In this document: in pieces, positions 36,491 to 46,549 of the stretch
Layout: each line of letters begins with the position of its first letter
How positions within the stretch are numbered: position 1 is the stretch's first letter
NCBI GenBank assembly: GCA_002685255.1
Contig: NYWU01000010.1
Coordinates: forward strand, 186,001-250,000
From: Idiomarinaceae bacterium
Lineage (GTDB): Bacteria > Pseudomonadota > Gammaproteobacteria > Enterobacterales > Alteromonadaceae
DNA length: 64,000 nt
Direction of reading: 5' to 3'
Notes under the pieces: model-generated
The model's database searches: none
What the model saw: the letters and a program-made list of their open reading frames with translations, nothing else
Told to the model about the DNA's origin: nothing
Made by a program: the position numbers and the translations under genes

Positions 36491-36763
36491 GTGCACAAGG
36501 CTGATAAATTCCCGATGAGAGTACGTCATCCGGTGATGGTGACAATAGCCATAGTTCTTATTTTGATAGTGTCTTTTGCTGGCAATAGCGCTGACCTTAC
36601 AATATTGGCAGTACTATTTTTATTCGTAGGGGTTCAAGACAAGTATTATTTTGAGAGAATTAAGGATCTAGATAGGCGGCTCGAGTATGTCGAGTCTAAA
36701 CTAAGTCACTCCTCACAATCTTCTGTGCAAACAACAGAAGAAGGCGCTGAAAAGAAAGGCTAG
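36491..36763 (+). CDS. Small membrane protein, 90 aa, unknown (GTG start)
   Basis: Two predicted TM segments then an acidic/coiled tail FERIKDLDRRLEYVESKL; GGAG upstream of GTG. Confidence 0.5.
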   Translation: MHKADKFPMRVRHPVMVTIAIVLILIVSFAGNSADLTILAVLFLFVGVQDKYYFERIKDLDRRLEYVESKLSHSSQSSVQTTEEGAEKKG

Positions 36764-37029
36764 CAAGAACTGATTGGAAAACGAGTATTAAGAATTGAAA
36801 AGCGTGAATCGGCCGTCCGCTATATAATCGATATTTGCAACTTTTTCTAATGTACCCGATGCCAAGTACCTAGCGAGCTAATGGCGAACTTAGGACTCTG
36901 TCTATAAACCTATGCATTGGTTCTAGCCTAATTCACAAAGACAAAAGTAATGTATAAATATTGTTTAAATATTAAAAAAGCTGATAGGTTATAACTTCGT
37001 CAGACTTAAGCAAGTTGAGCGCGTCTTTA

Positions 37030-38202
37030 ATGTCAAAAACAAATTTTATTCTACCTTTTTTTATCTGCGCAATAGGGCTTGGAGCTCTCTTTTTTGCCAA
37101 CAATAGTTATGCACAAACGCAACTCGAAAAAAACGTGCAGGCTCATACTTGCGAAGACTGTAGCTTTAATGAAGCAAAAAGGCTCGTAGAAACTGAGAGT
37201 TATCCATCTTTGCGGTGCGAACCGACAGATGGTAGCCAAGTTATCTCCACTGGTAACCAAGCTTGTTATAGTACGCCGGTTTACGCTGCAGTATTGAATG
37301 AGTCGAGCGGCGTGCTTTGGGGATTCAAGATTAGTCATTCTAATCAAGGAATGTATCCGCCCCTGATGCAGTTGCAAATCACTACATATAACCATCCGCA
37401 ATATGTCCAAGATGCGATCCGAGACGGAGTCGATTACACCAATAGCCTAATCGCACATTTAGAAAGTATGGCCAATAACATAAGTGAAACTTTCGAGACC
37501 TCGCAAGAGTTCTATGATTGGATTGATGGTCGAACACAGCAAACACCCAGTGCACAATTAATCAATGCTCAAACAAGCAACTCAGGCGAGCTTTCATGCG
37601 CTGAAGACAGCTCAGAGTATAATGCAGTGAAAGCCGCACTAGGCGCAGAATTTAGGTTCAAATTACGAGAAATCATTAATGAGCAATTTGCTGAGTGGGA
37701 TGATGTACCAGGAGCGTCTTTTGACGAAGTCGAGTTGACCGACCTAGGTTTAGGCATACAAGTACGTGGATTTAATGTATTTCTGATTTGGGATAATAAA
37801 CAGACAAAGAAAAATCTCATTTTCGACTTTCCTCTTCCAGACGGGTTAGCGGTGGAGGGCAATGGCAGACCCTCAAGAGTCACTTATACTCTAGATCCGT
37901 CGTCTGGTTCTCATGTTGACGTTTCGTTAAACGAGAGCTTGACTAATATTGGCAACAACTACTGGAAGGATTTAACCGATCCTGCGGTGGGGAAATCGGA
38001 GGTGTCACCGTGTGTAGAAGTTGCGTTCAAAGAAATTTTTGGATCAAACAGAGTTAATAAAACTCCTACCGGAACAAGCTCTGGAGGAGGTTATAAACCG
38101 CTTCCAGGAACAGGCGGAGACGACCGGGATAGCCAGGTGTGTGACCTCCACATTTCCGATTATAATGGCAATCCTATAATGACTATAAAAGTTCTTTGCT
38201 AA
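37030..38202 (+). CDS. Hypothetical secreted Cys-containing protein, accessory
   Basis: Signal peptide MSKTNFILPFFICAIGLGALFFANNSYA; paired Cys; Gly/Thr/Pro-rich linker TPTGTSSGGGYKPLPGTGGDD; C-terminal CDLHISDYNGNPIMTIKVLC. Confidence 0.65.
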   Translation: MSKTNFILPFFICAIGLGALFFANNSYAQTQLEKNVQAHTCEDCSFNEAKRLVETESYPSLRCEPTDGSQVISTGNQACYSTPVYAAVLNESSGVLWGFKISHSNQGMYPPLMQLQITTYNHPQYVQDAIRDGVDYTNSLIAHLESMANNISETFETSQEFYDWIDGRTQQTPSAQLINAQTSNSGELSCAEDSSEYNAVKAALGAEFRFKLREIINEQFAEWDDVPGASFDEVELTDLGLGIQVRGFNVFLIWDNKQTKKNLIFDFPLPDGLAVEGNGRPSRVTYTLDPSSGSHVDVSLNESLTNIGNNYWKDLTDPAVGKSEVSPCVEVAFKEIFGSNRVNKTPTGTSSGGGYKPLPGTGGDDRDSQVCDLHISDYNGNPIMTIKVLC

Positions 38203-38303
38203 ATTATAGTCCGAAAGTCACCGAGAAGTGCGTTCAATGATAAGGCCTTACCAATGCTGCTACTTCATATATGCTCATGAGATGTCTATAACTCAGTGGA
38301 GAC

Positions 38304-38471
38304 TCAATTCTTTTTCCTCAAAATATTTAGAACTGCGTAATCAAGAGAAATCGTAATTGCCAGGAAAAGGATTGGCACAGCGATATCGAATATACTATCC
38401 AGTGCTTCTGTAGAACTGGGAGTTCCTGGAAAAAGCGAATCGAGATATTGAGTATTCGTGCGAAGGTTCTT
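38304..38471 (-). pseudogene. Start-less coding-like frame with a TM segment
   Basis: KNLRTNTQYLDSLFPGTPSSTEALDSIFDIAVPILFLAITISLDYAVLNILRKKN*; no usable start after the upstream TAA. Confidence 0.3.
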
Positions 38472-38544
38472 TTAAAGGCTTGCGGAGACAGATGGTTGTA
38501 TAAAATACTTTTCCGTCATCGCAGCATAAGCTATTTATTATTAC

Positions 38545-38802
38545 TTAATTAAGGCTGCTCACTGAGCAATTCAGTCTCAAATAGTAATAGCCACCAAGTC
38601 CGTCAGGAAACCTCCAGACTTCACATGTTTGAACTATTGTATATCCGTCGCCATCGAATGCACCTGGAGACTCCTTACCGACATAAGTCCCTCCGCTTTC
38701 AGAAGGTTGGGGCAGGTAAGGTTGAATTTGGTCAAATGCTTCTTTGAGTTCTTTCAGTTCCGTTAAGATACTCGTGATGCTGCCAGGAAGAGGTACTGAC
38801 AT
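38545..38802 (-). CDS. Hypothetical protein, 85 aa
   Basis: ORF MSVPLPGSITSILTELKELKEAFDQIQPYLPQPSESGG...; weak RBS. Confidence 0.4.
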   Translation of the reverse strand: MSVPLPGSITSILTELKELKEAFDQIQPYLPQPSESGGTYVGKESPGAFDGDGYTIVQTCEVWRFPDGLGGYYYLRLNCSVSSLN

Positions 38803-39033
38803 AGCTCTAAATCATGTGAGCTTATCGGCGTGAGCTTTTTGAGCTCGTCGGAGTTGGGGACGAGTGCGTACCGCAGCCGGTTGAAGTCATGCGTTTTTAA
38901 TTTGCCGCTCGGCATTTCCCAGATACGAACGCCGCTCTCACCAAGCATTGCGGATCCTCATGCCACCGCAAAGCTCATCCATTAACTGCTCTTTGCGCAC
39001 CGGCTTTTTGCCTACCAATCCTGGATTAGGCCC
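38763..39033 (-). pseudogene. Frameshifted gene remnant
   Basis: Frame A (38938-39033) GPNPGLVGKKPVRKEQLMDELCGGMRIRNAW* appears to continue in another frame as LGESGVRIWEMPSGKLKTHDFNRLRYALVPNSDELKKLTP (38763-38948). Confidence 0.4.
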
Positions 39034-39165
39034 CTAAATCGACACCTTAAATCCGCTGATTGGTTTTTTGAGCAATTTGAAAGCAACGTCCAACCGAAGC
39101 GTTTCCGTTGTCGGCTGCTTTCATAATGCCTTTAAAAGCTTGTTTTGAAATCAGTTTGAAGTTCC

Positions 39166-40518
39166 CTATTTCAGGGTAACGAACTCTTCCGCGCTGGTCG
39201 GATGCAGCGCCACGGTTGAGTCAAGATCGGCTTTAGTTGCGCCCATCTTCATCGCGGTCGCGAAGCCTTGTAAAATTTCGTCCATGCCTTCACCAATACC
39301 GTGAATACCGACGACGCGCTCTTCTTTTCCGTAGCACACAATTTTGAAGTAGCTGAGTGCGCGGTGTGGCGTGACGGCGTTGTACATCGCAGCAAAAGAA
39401 GAGGTATACACTTTGATATTGCTCTTACCGTATTTCACGATAGCATCTTCTTCACTTAAGCCTACGGTACCGATAGTTGGGTGGCTGAATACCACGGTTG
39501 GAATATTCTCATAATCCATGTGAGCATTCGGCATATCATTAAACAAACGTTCAGCCAGCTGGCGACCCGCTTTAATGGCGACGGGTGTAAGTGCAGTAGC
39601 ACCAGTATTGTCGCCTACAGCATAAATGCCTTGTACACTGGTGTTTTGAAACTTGTCGACTTTAATAAAGCCCTGCGCGTCAAGTTCAACACCGGTCGCT
39701 TCAAGGTTTATCTTATCGGTTGCTGGGACACGACCAATTGCCCACACGAGGCAGTCGACATCCTTCATTGTTTCGCCGTTTTCAAAGTGCAAGGTGAGCG
39801 TACCGTTTTGCTCTTTAACTACCTCTTTAACCACGGTTTCTGTATGCAAGGTAGGCCCGTCTTGCTCCATACGCTCTAAAAGACCATCGGTGATGTAACG
39901 GTCGAACGAGCGCAGTGGACGATCGCGACGCACGAGTAAGTGCGTGTCGGTGCCTAGCGCGTGAAAAACGCCTGCAATCTCAACGGCAATATAGCCTGCA
40001 CCTACCACCGCGGCCTTTTTAGGTTGCTCTGTTAAAGCAAAAAAACCATCTGAATCGATACCGTGTTCGGCACCCGGTACGTCAGGTATCATCGGTCGAC
40101 CGCCAGTAGCGATGGTAATGTGGTCAGCGGTAATTTTCTCACCGTTAACTTCGACGGTGCGATGGTCGACGAATTTGGCAAAACCTTCGATAAATTCAAC
40201 GCCATTACCTTGGAAACCACGATGGTAGCCGCCGTGAATACGTTCAATGTAAGCTTCACGGTTTTTTACCATGGTGCCCCAATCAAAACCTTTCTGATCA
40301 AGGTCGAAGCCATAGGCGGAAGAATACTTGACTGCTTCGGCTATATGAGCGCCATACCACATGACTTTTTTCGGTACACAACCGACGTTAACGCAGGTGC
40401 CACCCACTGCATTGGCTTCTATAACAGCGGCTTTTGCGCCGCGAATGGCCGCGCGGTTGGCTGAGGCGATACCGCCACTGCCCGCACCGATAGCTAAATA
40501 GTCATAATGTCTGCTCAT
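39166..40518 (-). CDS. gor: Glutathione-disulfide reductase
   Basis: [45 protein letters not shown]-terminal [12 protein letters not shown]. Confidence 0.96.
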   Translation of the reverse strand: MSRHYDYLAIGAGSGGIASANRAAIRGAKAAVIEANAVGGTCVNVGCVPKKVMWYGAHIAEAVKYSSAYGFDLDQKGFDWGTMVKNREAYIERIHGGYHRGFQGNGVEFIEGFAKFVDHRTVEVNGEKITADHITIATGGRPMIPDVPGAEHGIDSDGFFALTEQPKKAAVVGAGYIAVEIAGVFHALGTDTHLLVRRDRPLRSFDRYITDGLLERMEQDGPTLHTETVVKEVVKEQNGTLTLHFENGETMKDVDCLVWAIGRVPATDKINLEATGVELDAQGFIKVDKFQNTSVQGIYAVGDNTGATALTPVAIKAGRQLAERLFNDMPNAHMDYENIPTVVFSHPTIGTVGLSEEDAIVKYGKSNIKVYTSSFAAMYNAVTPHRALSYFKIVCYGKEERVVGIHGIGEGMDEILQGFATAMKMGATKADLDSTVALHPTSAEEFVTLK

Positions 40519-40564
40519 GAAAATCGACTCCTCAAATCAAAGATGCGCATATGATGAGTAAAAA

Positions 40565-40592
40565 CCCCGTATCATGCAACGAAGATACGGGG
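40565..40592 (-). terminator. Intrinsic terminator downstream of the S9 peptidase gene
   Basis: ccccgtatc...gatacgggg stem with T tract on the minus strand. Confidence 0.75.
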
Positions 40593-40634
40593 CTTTTAAG
40601 TGGTTAATACCGATTAACTTAATCGGAAGATCAG

Positions 40635-42959
40635 TTAGCGAGCGCCTGCAGGCAGGTTCTCCTTCAGGAACTCAGTCATCATAGTTCGAAGGTGGAGCGT
40701 GGTGCCTTCGCCTTCATAAAGGCCGTGTGAACGATTGGGATAAGCGAAGAATTCAAACTGCTTATTGTATTTAATCAATTCGTTGACTAAGCGTTCACTG
40801 CCTTGGAAGTGGACGTTATCGTCGCCCGTACCATGAATCAGTAATAAATCACCCTCGAGATTTTTGGCGTGAGTGATGGCTGAAGTTTCTTTATAACGCT
40901 CAGCCGATTCTGGCAACAGACCTGAGTAACGCTCTTGGTAAATGGTGTCATATAACGTTAAGTCTGGTACCGGGGCGAGCGCCATACCCATGTCATAGGC
41001 TTCAGGATAACGGAAAAGAGCGTTCAGTGTTTGTGAACCGCCGCCGCTGTGACCCCAAATACCTACACGATCGGTATCGATGTAGTCCCAACGTTTTGCC
41101 ATTTCTTGCAGCGCGTCGTACTGATCGCGAACAGTCACAACACCTAGGTTCTTGTAGATCGAACGGCGCCAGTCAAAGCCACGCGGTGACTTCGTTCCGC
41201 GGTTATCAATTGAAGCTACGATATAGCCTTGTTGGGTTAGCATCGTGTTCCAAAGGTATAACCAACCACCCCAACGATTGGCAACTGTTTGACCCCATGG
41301 TTCGCCATAGACATAGAATAAAATAGGATATTCTTTGTTCGGGTCAAAGTCGGTTGGGCGCATGATGTAGCCATCTAACTCCAGTCCATCACGTGCAGTG
41401 ACGCGGAAGAACTCGAGCGGTTTGTGGTTAAGCGCATCAACGGCTTGTTGCGCTTCATCATTAGCGACAACCGTACGAATCACTTTGTGATCGGGTAGGC
41501 TGACCATGTCAGTCACAGGCACATGGTTGACGTCGCTGTAGGTGTGCTCTGCATATTTTGCATCCTGTGAAACACTATAACTGTGTGTACCAGGTTGGGC
41601 AGGCGTTAATCGCTCCAATACACCACTTCCATCCAGTTTGGCACGGAATAAATAGCGCTCGAGTGGGGTTTCAGGTGATGCAATAAAGTAAACCCAGCCG
41701 TCGTTTTCATTAATACGCAATACTTCGACCACGTCCCAGTTGCCGCGAGTAATGGTGGTCATCTTGCCAGTATCACGTTCAACACGGTAGATGTGACGAT
41801 AACCCGAGCGTTCGCTTAGCCAAGTGAATGACTTACCATTATCGAGGAACTTCACGTCATCAACGTATTCAGCCCAAGAGTCCGTTGTTTCACTTAATAA
41901 CTTTTGACTGCGTCCATCGTCAATGTCGCTCAAGTAAACACGATTGACGTCTTGTTTACGCGTGAGTTGTTGAATTAACAGTTGGCTTGAATTACCAGCC
42001 CAGTTCATGCGCACGAGGTAGTGCATGCGTGGGTCGCCAGGCAGCTGCATCCAAGTGGTGTCGCCACCGTCAGCTGGCATCACGCCAATACGCATGGCGG
42101 CATTCGTTTCACCCACTTTAGGATAGGGGAACTGCTTTAGCGTTGGATAAAGCGAGTCGGTGTTATTGATCATCGTAAAGGTCGGTGTGCCTTCGGTGTC
42201 CAACTGCCAATATGCTATATGCTGACCATCAGGACTCCAGCGGAAACCATCACGCAAGAAGAATTCTTCTTCGTTGACCCAGTCAAAGGTACCGTTAACG
42301 ATGGTGTCGCTACCATCATTAGTTAACGCTTGAATGGTAAAAGAACCTAAATCTTGTACGTAAATGTTGTTCTGCATTACGTAAGCGACTTTAGTACCTT
42401 GTGGATTAAACTTCGCAAACTGAAGCGTCGACTCAGGCGCATCACCGCCTAATTGACGCAATTCACCCGTTGTACGATTCAACACCCAATAGTCGCCTAA
42501 TGTATGCGTACGCCAACTGCGCTTGGTATTAGTAAAAATTAATACTTTATTGCCGTCGTTAGACCACTGGTAATCTGCGATTTCAAGCGCGTGATCCCAA
42601 CCTTCTGGTGTGAGTGCTTGCGCCGATACCATAATATCGCGCGCATTGGTTTCGGGATGGTAACGGACAATGTCGCGGCCTTTAACTTGTTCTGACGACT
42701 CCAAGGTTGTGTAACCTGAACCATCTTCCAACCAACGTGTAGGTGCAGGACGCTTTACACGAAATTTATCACTGGCAAAAATTTCTTGTAAAGAGAGCTG
42801 TCCTTCGGTGCTTTGAGCCGTTTGAGTTGTGTTTTCAGAGGTCGAACCCGTTGTTAATGTCGAGCAACCCGATAGTGTCAATAATGTTGCGAAACTAGCA
42901 AGCGTAAGTCCGCGAGCTAAGGGCTTTAACGCTCCTAGCCGAGAATAAGTGCGATTCAT
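40635..42959 (-). CDS. Dipeptidyl-peptidase IV-like S9 serine peptidase, lipoprotein
   Basis: Lipobox LTLSGCST; GIWGHSGGGSQTLNAL; DDNVHFQGSERLVNELI; HGLYEGEG; ATG at 42959. Confidence 0.92.
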   Translation of the reverse strand: MNRTYSRLGALKPLARGLTLASFATLLTLSGCSTLTTGSTSENTTQTAQSTEGQLSLQEIFASDKFRVKRPAPTRWLEDGSGYTTLESSEQVKGRDIVRYHPETNARDIMVSAQALTPEGWDHALEIADYQWSNDGNKVLIFTNTKRSWRTHTLGDYWVLNRTTGELRQLGGDAPESTLQFAKFNPQGTKVAYVMQNNIYVQDLGSFTIQALTNDGSDTIVNGTFDWVNEEEFFLRDGFRWSPDGQHIAYWQLDTEGTPTFTMINNTDSLYPTLKQFPYPKVGETNAAMRIGVMPADGGDTTWMQLPGDPRMHYLVRMNWAGNSSQLLIQQLTRKQDVNRVYLSDIDDGRSQKLLSETTDSWAEYVDDVKFLDNGKSFTWLSERSGYRHIYRVERDTGKMTTITRGNWDVVEVLRINENDGWVYFIASPETPLERYLFRAKLDGSGVLERLTPAQPGTHSYSVSQDAKYAEHTYSDVNHVPVTDMVSLPDHKVIRTVVANDEAQQAVDALNHKPLEFFRVTARDGLELDGYIMRPTDFDPNKEYPILFYVYGEPWGQTVANRWGGWLYLWNTMLTQQGYIVASIDNRGTKSPRGFDWRRSIYKNLGVVTVRDQYDALQEMAKRWDYIDTDRVGIWGHSGGGSQTLNALFRYPEAYDMGMALAPVPDLTLYDTIYQERYSGLLPESAERYKETSAITHAKNLEGDLLLIHGTGDDNVHFQGSERLVNELIKYNKQFEFFAYPNRSHGLYEGEGTTLHLRTMMTEFLKENLPAGAR

Positions 42960-43097
42960 ACGTGTTTTCCACCTTGTTTTTTTAGACCTCAAAAGCATAC
43001 CTCAAGCAGGTAAGAAAATCAGTGTTTATGGTTGAAGATTGGACAAACCGCCCAATATAAGAGGTAAATCAAAAACTTTTTTAAGGGATACGTCGTG

Positions 43098-45146
43098 ATG
43101 TCAAACCCGCTAATTGAAGTGGCCGATAGCCATAACGCTTTACCAAAGTTCTCGGCAATAAAGCCTGAACATGTTGAACCTGCGGTCGAACAGGTCATTA
43201 ATGACGCTAAAGGAGCTATTGATGAGGTACTGGCGGCTAATCAATATACATGGAAAGATTTAGTAGAACCTCTGCAAAAAGCCGATGAGCGTATTCAAAA
43301 GGTATGGGCACCGGTATCACACTTAAACTCAGTAATGAGTGAGCCAGAGCTACGGGCAGCGCATGATGCGTGTTTAGCCAAGTTATCCGAGTACGCAACC
43401 TATGTAGGGCAACATCAAGGGTTGTTTGCGGCCTATCAAGCGCTCTCGGAAAGCCAAGAGTTTGCATCGCTCTCTATTGCTCAACAAAAGCTTATCAATG
43501 ACACGTTGCGTGACTTTAAACTGTCGGGGGTTGACTTACCTGACAGCAAGAAAAAGCGCTATGCTGAAATTACCAGTCGGCTGTCGGAACTCTCATCTAC
43601 GTTCAGCAACAACCTATTAGACGCGACGCATGCCTGGCACTATCAAGTAACCGACGAAGCGCAGTTAAAAGGTCTACCTGACAGCGCGATTGAGGCAGCA
43701 AAAGAGGCGGCGCAGGACGCAGAAAAAGAAGGCTGGTTGTTTACTCTCGATATTCCGAGTTATCTGCCAGTCATGTTATATGCCGACGATACAGATTTTC
43801 GTAAAGCGATGTACCAAGCGTTTGTGACCCGTGCCTCGGATGTCGGTCCAAACGCAGGCGAGTACGATAATTCCGAAGTCATGAATGAAACCTTGGCGCT
43901 GCGTCACGAGCTGGCCAACTTACTTGGGTTTGATGATTATGCGCAGATGTCGTTAGCGACCAAAATGGCAGAGTCACCGAGTCAAGTATTGTCATTTTTG
44001 AATGACTTAGCTGAACGTTCTACAGAGCAAGCGAAAGCCGATTATCAAGCTATTGAGGACTTTGCTAAAGCGCAGTCAGTGGAGTCACTTGATGCTTGGG
44101 ATGTACCCTATTACAGCGAGCAATTGAAGCAATCTGAATATGCTGTATCCGATGAACAACTGAAACCCTACTTTCCTGAACACAAGGTGGTAGCAGGCTT
44201 GTTTAGCGTGGTGAATCGTCTGTTTGGTATTCGCATTAGTGAACGAACCGACGTAGAGACTTATCACCCAACGGTTCGTTTTTACGAAATTAAGGATGCT
44301 GAGGACGAGGTCCGCGGTTACTTTTATATGGATTTATATGCGCGTGCGGGTAAGCGAGGTGGTGCATGGATGGCAGATTTTGTCGGCCGCAGCCGTACCA
44401 GCGACGGCTTACTTCAGCACCCAGTGGCATTTTTGACTTGCAACTTTAGTAAGCCCGTCGGCGACAAACCTGCATTATTTACCCACGATGAGGTACTAAC
44501 GCTATTCCATGAATTTGGTCATGGGTTGCACCATATGTTGACGCAAGTCGATACTGCCGGGGTCTCGGGGATTGACGGGGTAGAATGGGATGCTGTCGAG
44601 TTACCCAGTCAGTTTTTGGAAAATTGGTGTTGGGAACCTGAAGCATTGGCAGATATTTCCGGGCACTATGAAACAGGCGAACCACTGCCGCAGACATTGT
44701 TAGACAATATGTTGGCAGCACGTAATTTTCAGTCGGCGATGCAAATGGTTAGGCAGCTCGAATTCTCTTTGTTCGATATGAAATTACATAGTGAGTTTGA
44801 TGCTGACAAAGGAGCAGACATTGCGGGTGTACTAAACCAAGTTCGTGAACAGGTGGCTGTGCGCATGCCCCCTGAATACAATCGTTTCCAGCATAGTTTT
44901 GGGCATATTTTTGCAGGCGGTTATGCCGCGGGGTATTACAGTTATAAATGGGCTGAAGTACTCTCGGCTGATGCATTTGCGAAATTCGAAGAAGAAGGCA
45001 TTTTCAATCAAACTACCGGTCGCGCGTTTTTGCACGCGATTCTCGAGCGAGGTGGAAGTCAACCGGCTGCCGAATTGTTCAAAGAGTTTCGCGAGCGTGA
45101 ACCTGAGATAAACGCATTGCTGCGTCACAGTGGCATTGCAAGCTAA
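43098..45146 (+). CDS. prlC: Oligopeptidase A (M3 family)
   Basis: LFHEFGHGLHHMLT zinc motif; MSNPLIEVADSHNALPKFSAIKPEHVEPAV. Confidence 0.95.
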   Translation: MSNPLIEVADSHNALPKFSAIKPEHVEPAVEQVINDAKGAIDEVLAANQYTWKDLVEPLQKADERIQKVWAPVSHLNSVMSEPELRAAHDACLAKLSEYATYVGQHQGLFAAYQALSESQEFASLSIAQQKLINDTLRDFKLSGVDLPDSKKKRYAEITSRLSELSSTFSNNLLDATHAWHYQVTDEAQLKGLPDSAIEAAKEAAQDAEKEGWLFTLDIPSYLPVMLYADDTDFRKAMYQAFVTRASDVGPNAGEYDNSEVMNETLALRHELANLLGFDDYAQMSLATKMAESPSQVLSFLNDLAERSTEQAKADYQAIEDFAKAQSVESLDAWDVPYYSEQLKQSEYAVSDEQLKPYFPEHKVVAGLFSVVNRLFGIRISERTDVETYHPTVRFYEIKDAEDEVRGYFYMDLYARAGKRGGAWMADFVGRSRTSDGLLQHPVAFLTCNFSKPVGDKPALFTHDEVLTLFHEFGHGLHHMLTQVDTAGVSGIDGVEWDAVELPSQFLENWCWEPEALADISGHYETGEPLPQTLLDNMLAARNFQSAMQMVRQLEFSLFDMKLHSEFDADKGADIAGVLNQVREQVAVRMPPEYNRFQHSFGHIFAGGYAAGYYSYKWAEVLSADAFAKFEEEGIFNQTTGRAFLHAILERGGSQPAAELFKEFREREPEINALLRHSGIAS

Positions 45147-45153
45147 GCTAGCA

Positions 45154-45381
45154 CTAAGCGTGGGTGGCTAACACCCACTTGACTATTAGCATTATTACGA
45201 CAACCATCACGGCCGCCAGAATAATACCGACAACAATAAAAGGGATAGGACTCTTTTTGTTAAAGTCTCGCTGGCGGTTTTTATCAGTTTGAACACCAAA
45301 AAATGCAGCAATGACACTCAGCAGTGTTTGCAAGATTGAAGATTGGCTCACCAATAACGGGCTCATTAATAGAACAGGCAT
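45154..45381 (-). CDS. DUF2970-like small membrane protein
   Basis: TLLSVIAAFFGVQTDKNRQRDFNKKSPIPFIVVGIILAAVMVV. Confidence 0.8.
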   Translation of the reverse strand: MPVLLMSPLLVSQSSILQTLLSVIAAFFGVQTDKNRQRDFNKKSPIPFIVVGIILAAVMVVVIMLIVKWVLATHA

Positions 45382-45391
45382 CGTCTATCGA

Positions 45392-45724
45392 TTAGAGCGA
45401 TGTTTGGCCGTTATAACCTGAACTTTGCTGCGAGGTACGTTCATCCGAAGAACTAAACAGCAACTCGATCAAATCGAAGAAATGGAACTGAGTTGAACGG
45501 CTTTCGCCCTTAAACCAATTCGTCCATGTGACTTGAGCACTGGGCGCTTGGCATTGGTCGCTCGACTGCTTTAACTCGGAAGCATCAAGTAACACTTCAC
45601 ATCGTTGCGTTGAATTTGCGGCTTGCTTGCTGACAAAAGCAGGACCTTGGCTCAGTGCGAGTGCAGCTGATGCCGTGAGTATCACGCCGGCAGCAGCGGC
45701 TGCATATTTAGCGGATGTTTTCAT
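45392..45724 (-). CDS. Hypothetical exported protein
   Basis: MKTSAKYAAAAAGVILTASAALALSQGP signal-like N-terminus; two Cys. Confidence 0.55.
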   Translation of the reverse strand: MKTSAKYAAAAAGVILTASAALALSQGPAFVSKQAANSTQRCEVLLDASELKQSSDQCQAPSAQVTWTNWFKGESRSTQFHFFDLIELLFSSSDERTSQQSSGYNGQTSL

Positions 45725-45819
45725 GGTCTTTACCTTTATCATTAACAATTCTGATTAATTTATCAGCGAATTGCTAAAAATGCTAGTCGAGATTACGAAT
45801 TTTTTTGTCATCTTTTCGG

Positions 45820-45828
45820 TGCTATAAT
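45820..45828 (+). promoter_or_regulatory. Extended -10 promoter for rpe
   Basis: TGCTATAAT about 30 nt upstream of the rpe start. Confidence 0.5.
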
Positions 45829-45857
45829 GCGCGCACTTTTTGAAACGGAGACGACCC

Positions 45858-46532
45858 ATGCAGCCGTTGATTGCACCCTCTATTCTATCCGCCGATTTCG
45901 CTCGTCTTGGCGAGGAAGTGAATAATGTTTTAGCTGCCGGCGCAGATGTTATTCATTTTGATGTGATGGATAACCATTATGTACCGAATTTGACGATTGG
46001 TCCGATGGTTTGTAAGGCACTACGTGACTACGGTGTCACAGCGCCGATCGACGTGCACTTGATGGTAAAGCCAGTGGATCGCATCGTTCCCGATTTTGCA
46101 GCAGCTGGGGCGTCGATTATTTCGTTTCATCCTGAAGCGTCGGAGCATGTCGATCGCACTATTCAAACAATCAAGGAGCATGGTTGTCAGGCTGGGCTGG
46201 TATTTAATCCTGCAACGCCTTTGCACTATCTTGATTATGTGATGGATAAAGTGGATCTCATTTTATTAATGTCGGTGAATCCTGGCTTTGGTGGGCAGAA
46301 GTTCATTCCGAGTACCTTAGATAAGTTACGTCAAGTGCGCGAACGCATCGACGCGAGCGGTCGTGATATTCGTCTTGAGGTGGATGGCGGTGTGAATTGC
46401 GACAACATTGGTGAAATTGCTAAAGCGGGAGCTGATATGTTTGTGGCCGGCTCCGCTATTTTTAATGCCGATGACTATGCTGAGGTCATTCGCACCATGA
46501 AGCAAAATATTAAAGCGAATCAAATTACTTAG
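45858..46532 (+). CDS. rpe: Ribulose-phosphate 3-epimerase
   Basis: [46 protein letters not shown]. Confidence 0.97.
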   Translation: MQPLIAPSILSADFARLGEEVNNVLAAGADVIHFDVMDNHYVPNLTIGPMVCKALRDYGVTAPIDVHLMVKPVDRIVPDFAAAGASIISFHPEASEHVDRTIQTIKEHGCQAGLVFNPATPLHYLDYVMDKVDLILLMSVNPGFGGQKFIPSTLDKLRQVRERIDASGRDIRLEVDGGVNCDNIGEIAKAGADMFVAGSAIFNADDYAEVIRTMKQNIKANQIT

Positions 46533-46549
46533 TTAGGAAGCGAATAAAG

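Noticed and set aside
36491-39033. Filamentous phage (inovirus) interpretation of the accessory patch
   Set aside because: Considered because of small membrane ORFs and a secreted protein with a Gly-rich linker, but no Zot/pI ATPase, replication protein or single consistent gene orientation is visible, and the secreted protein lacks a C-terminal TM
45807-45828. TTGTCA/TATAAT promoter for rpe
   Set aside because: Spacer only about 12 nt; the extended -10 TGCTATAAT alone is the better reading
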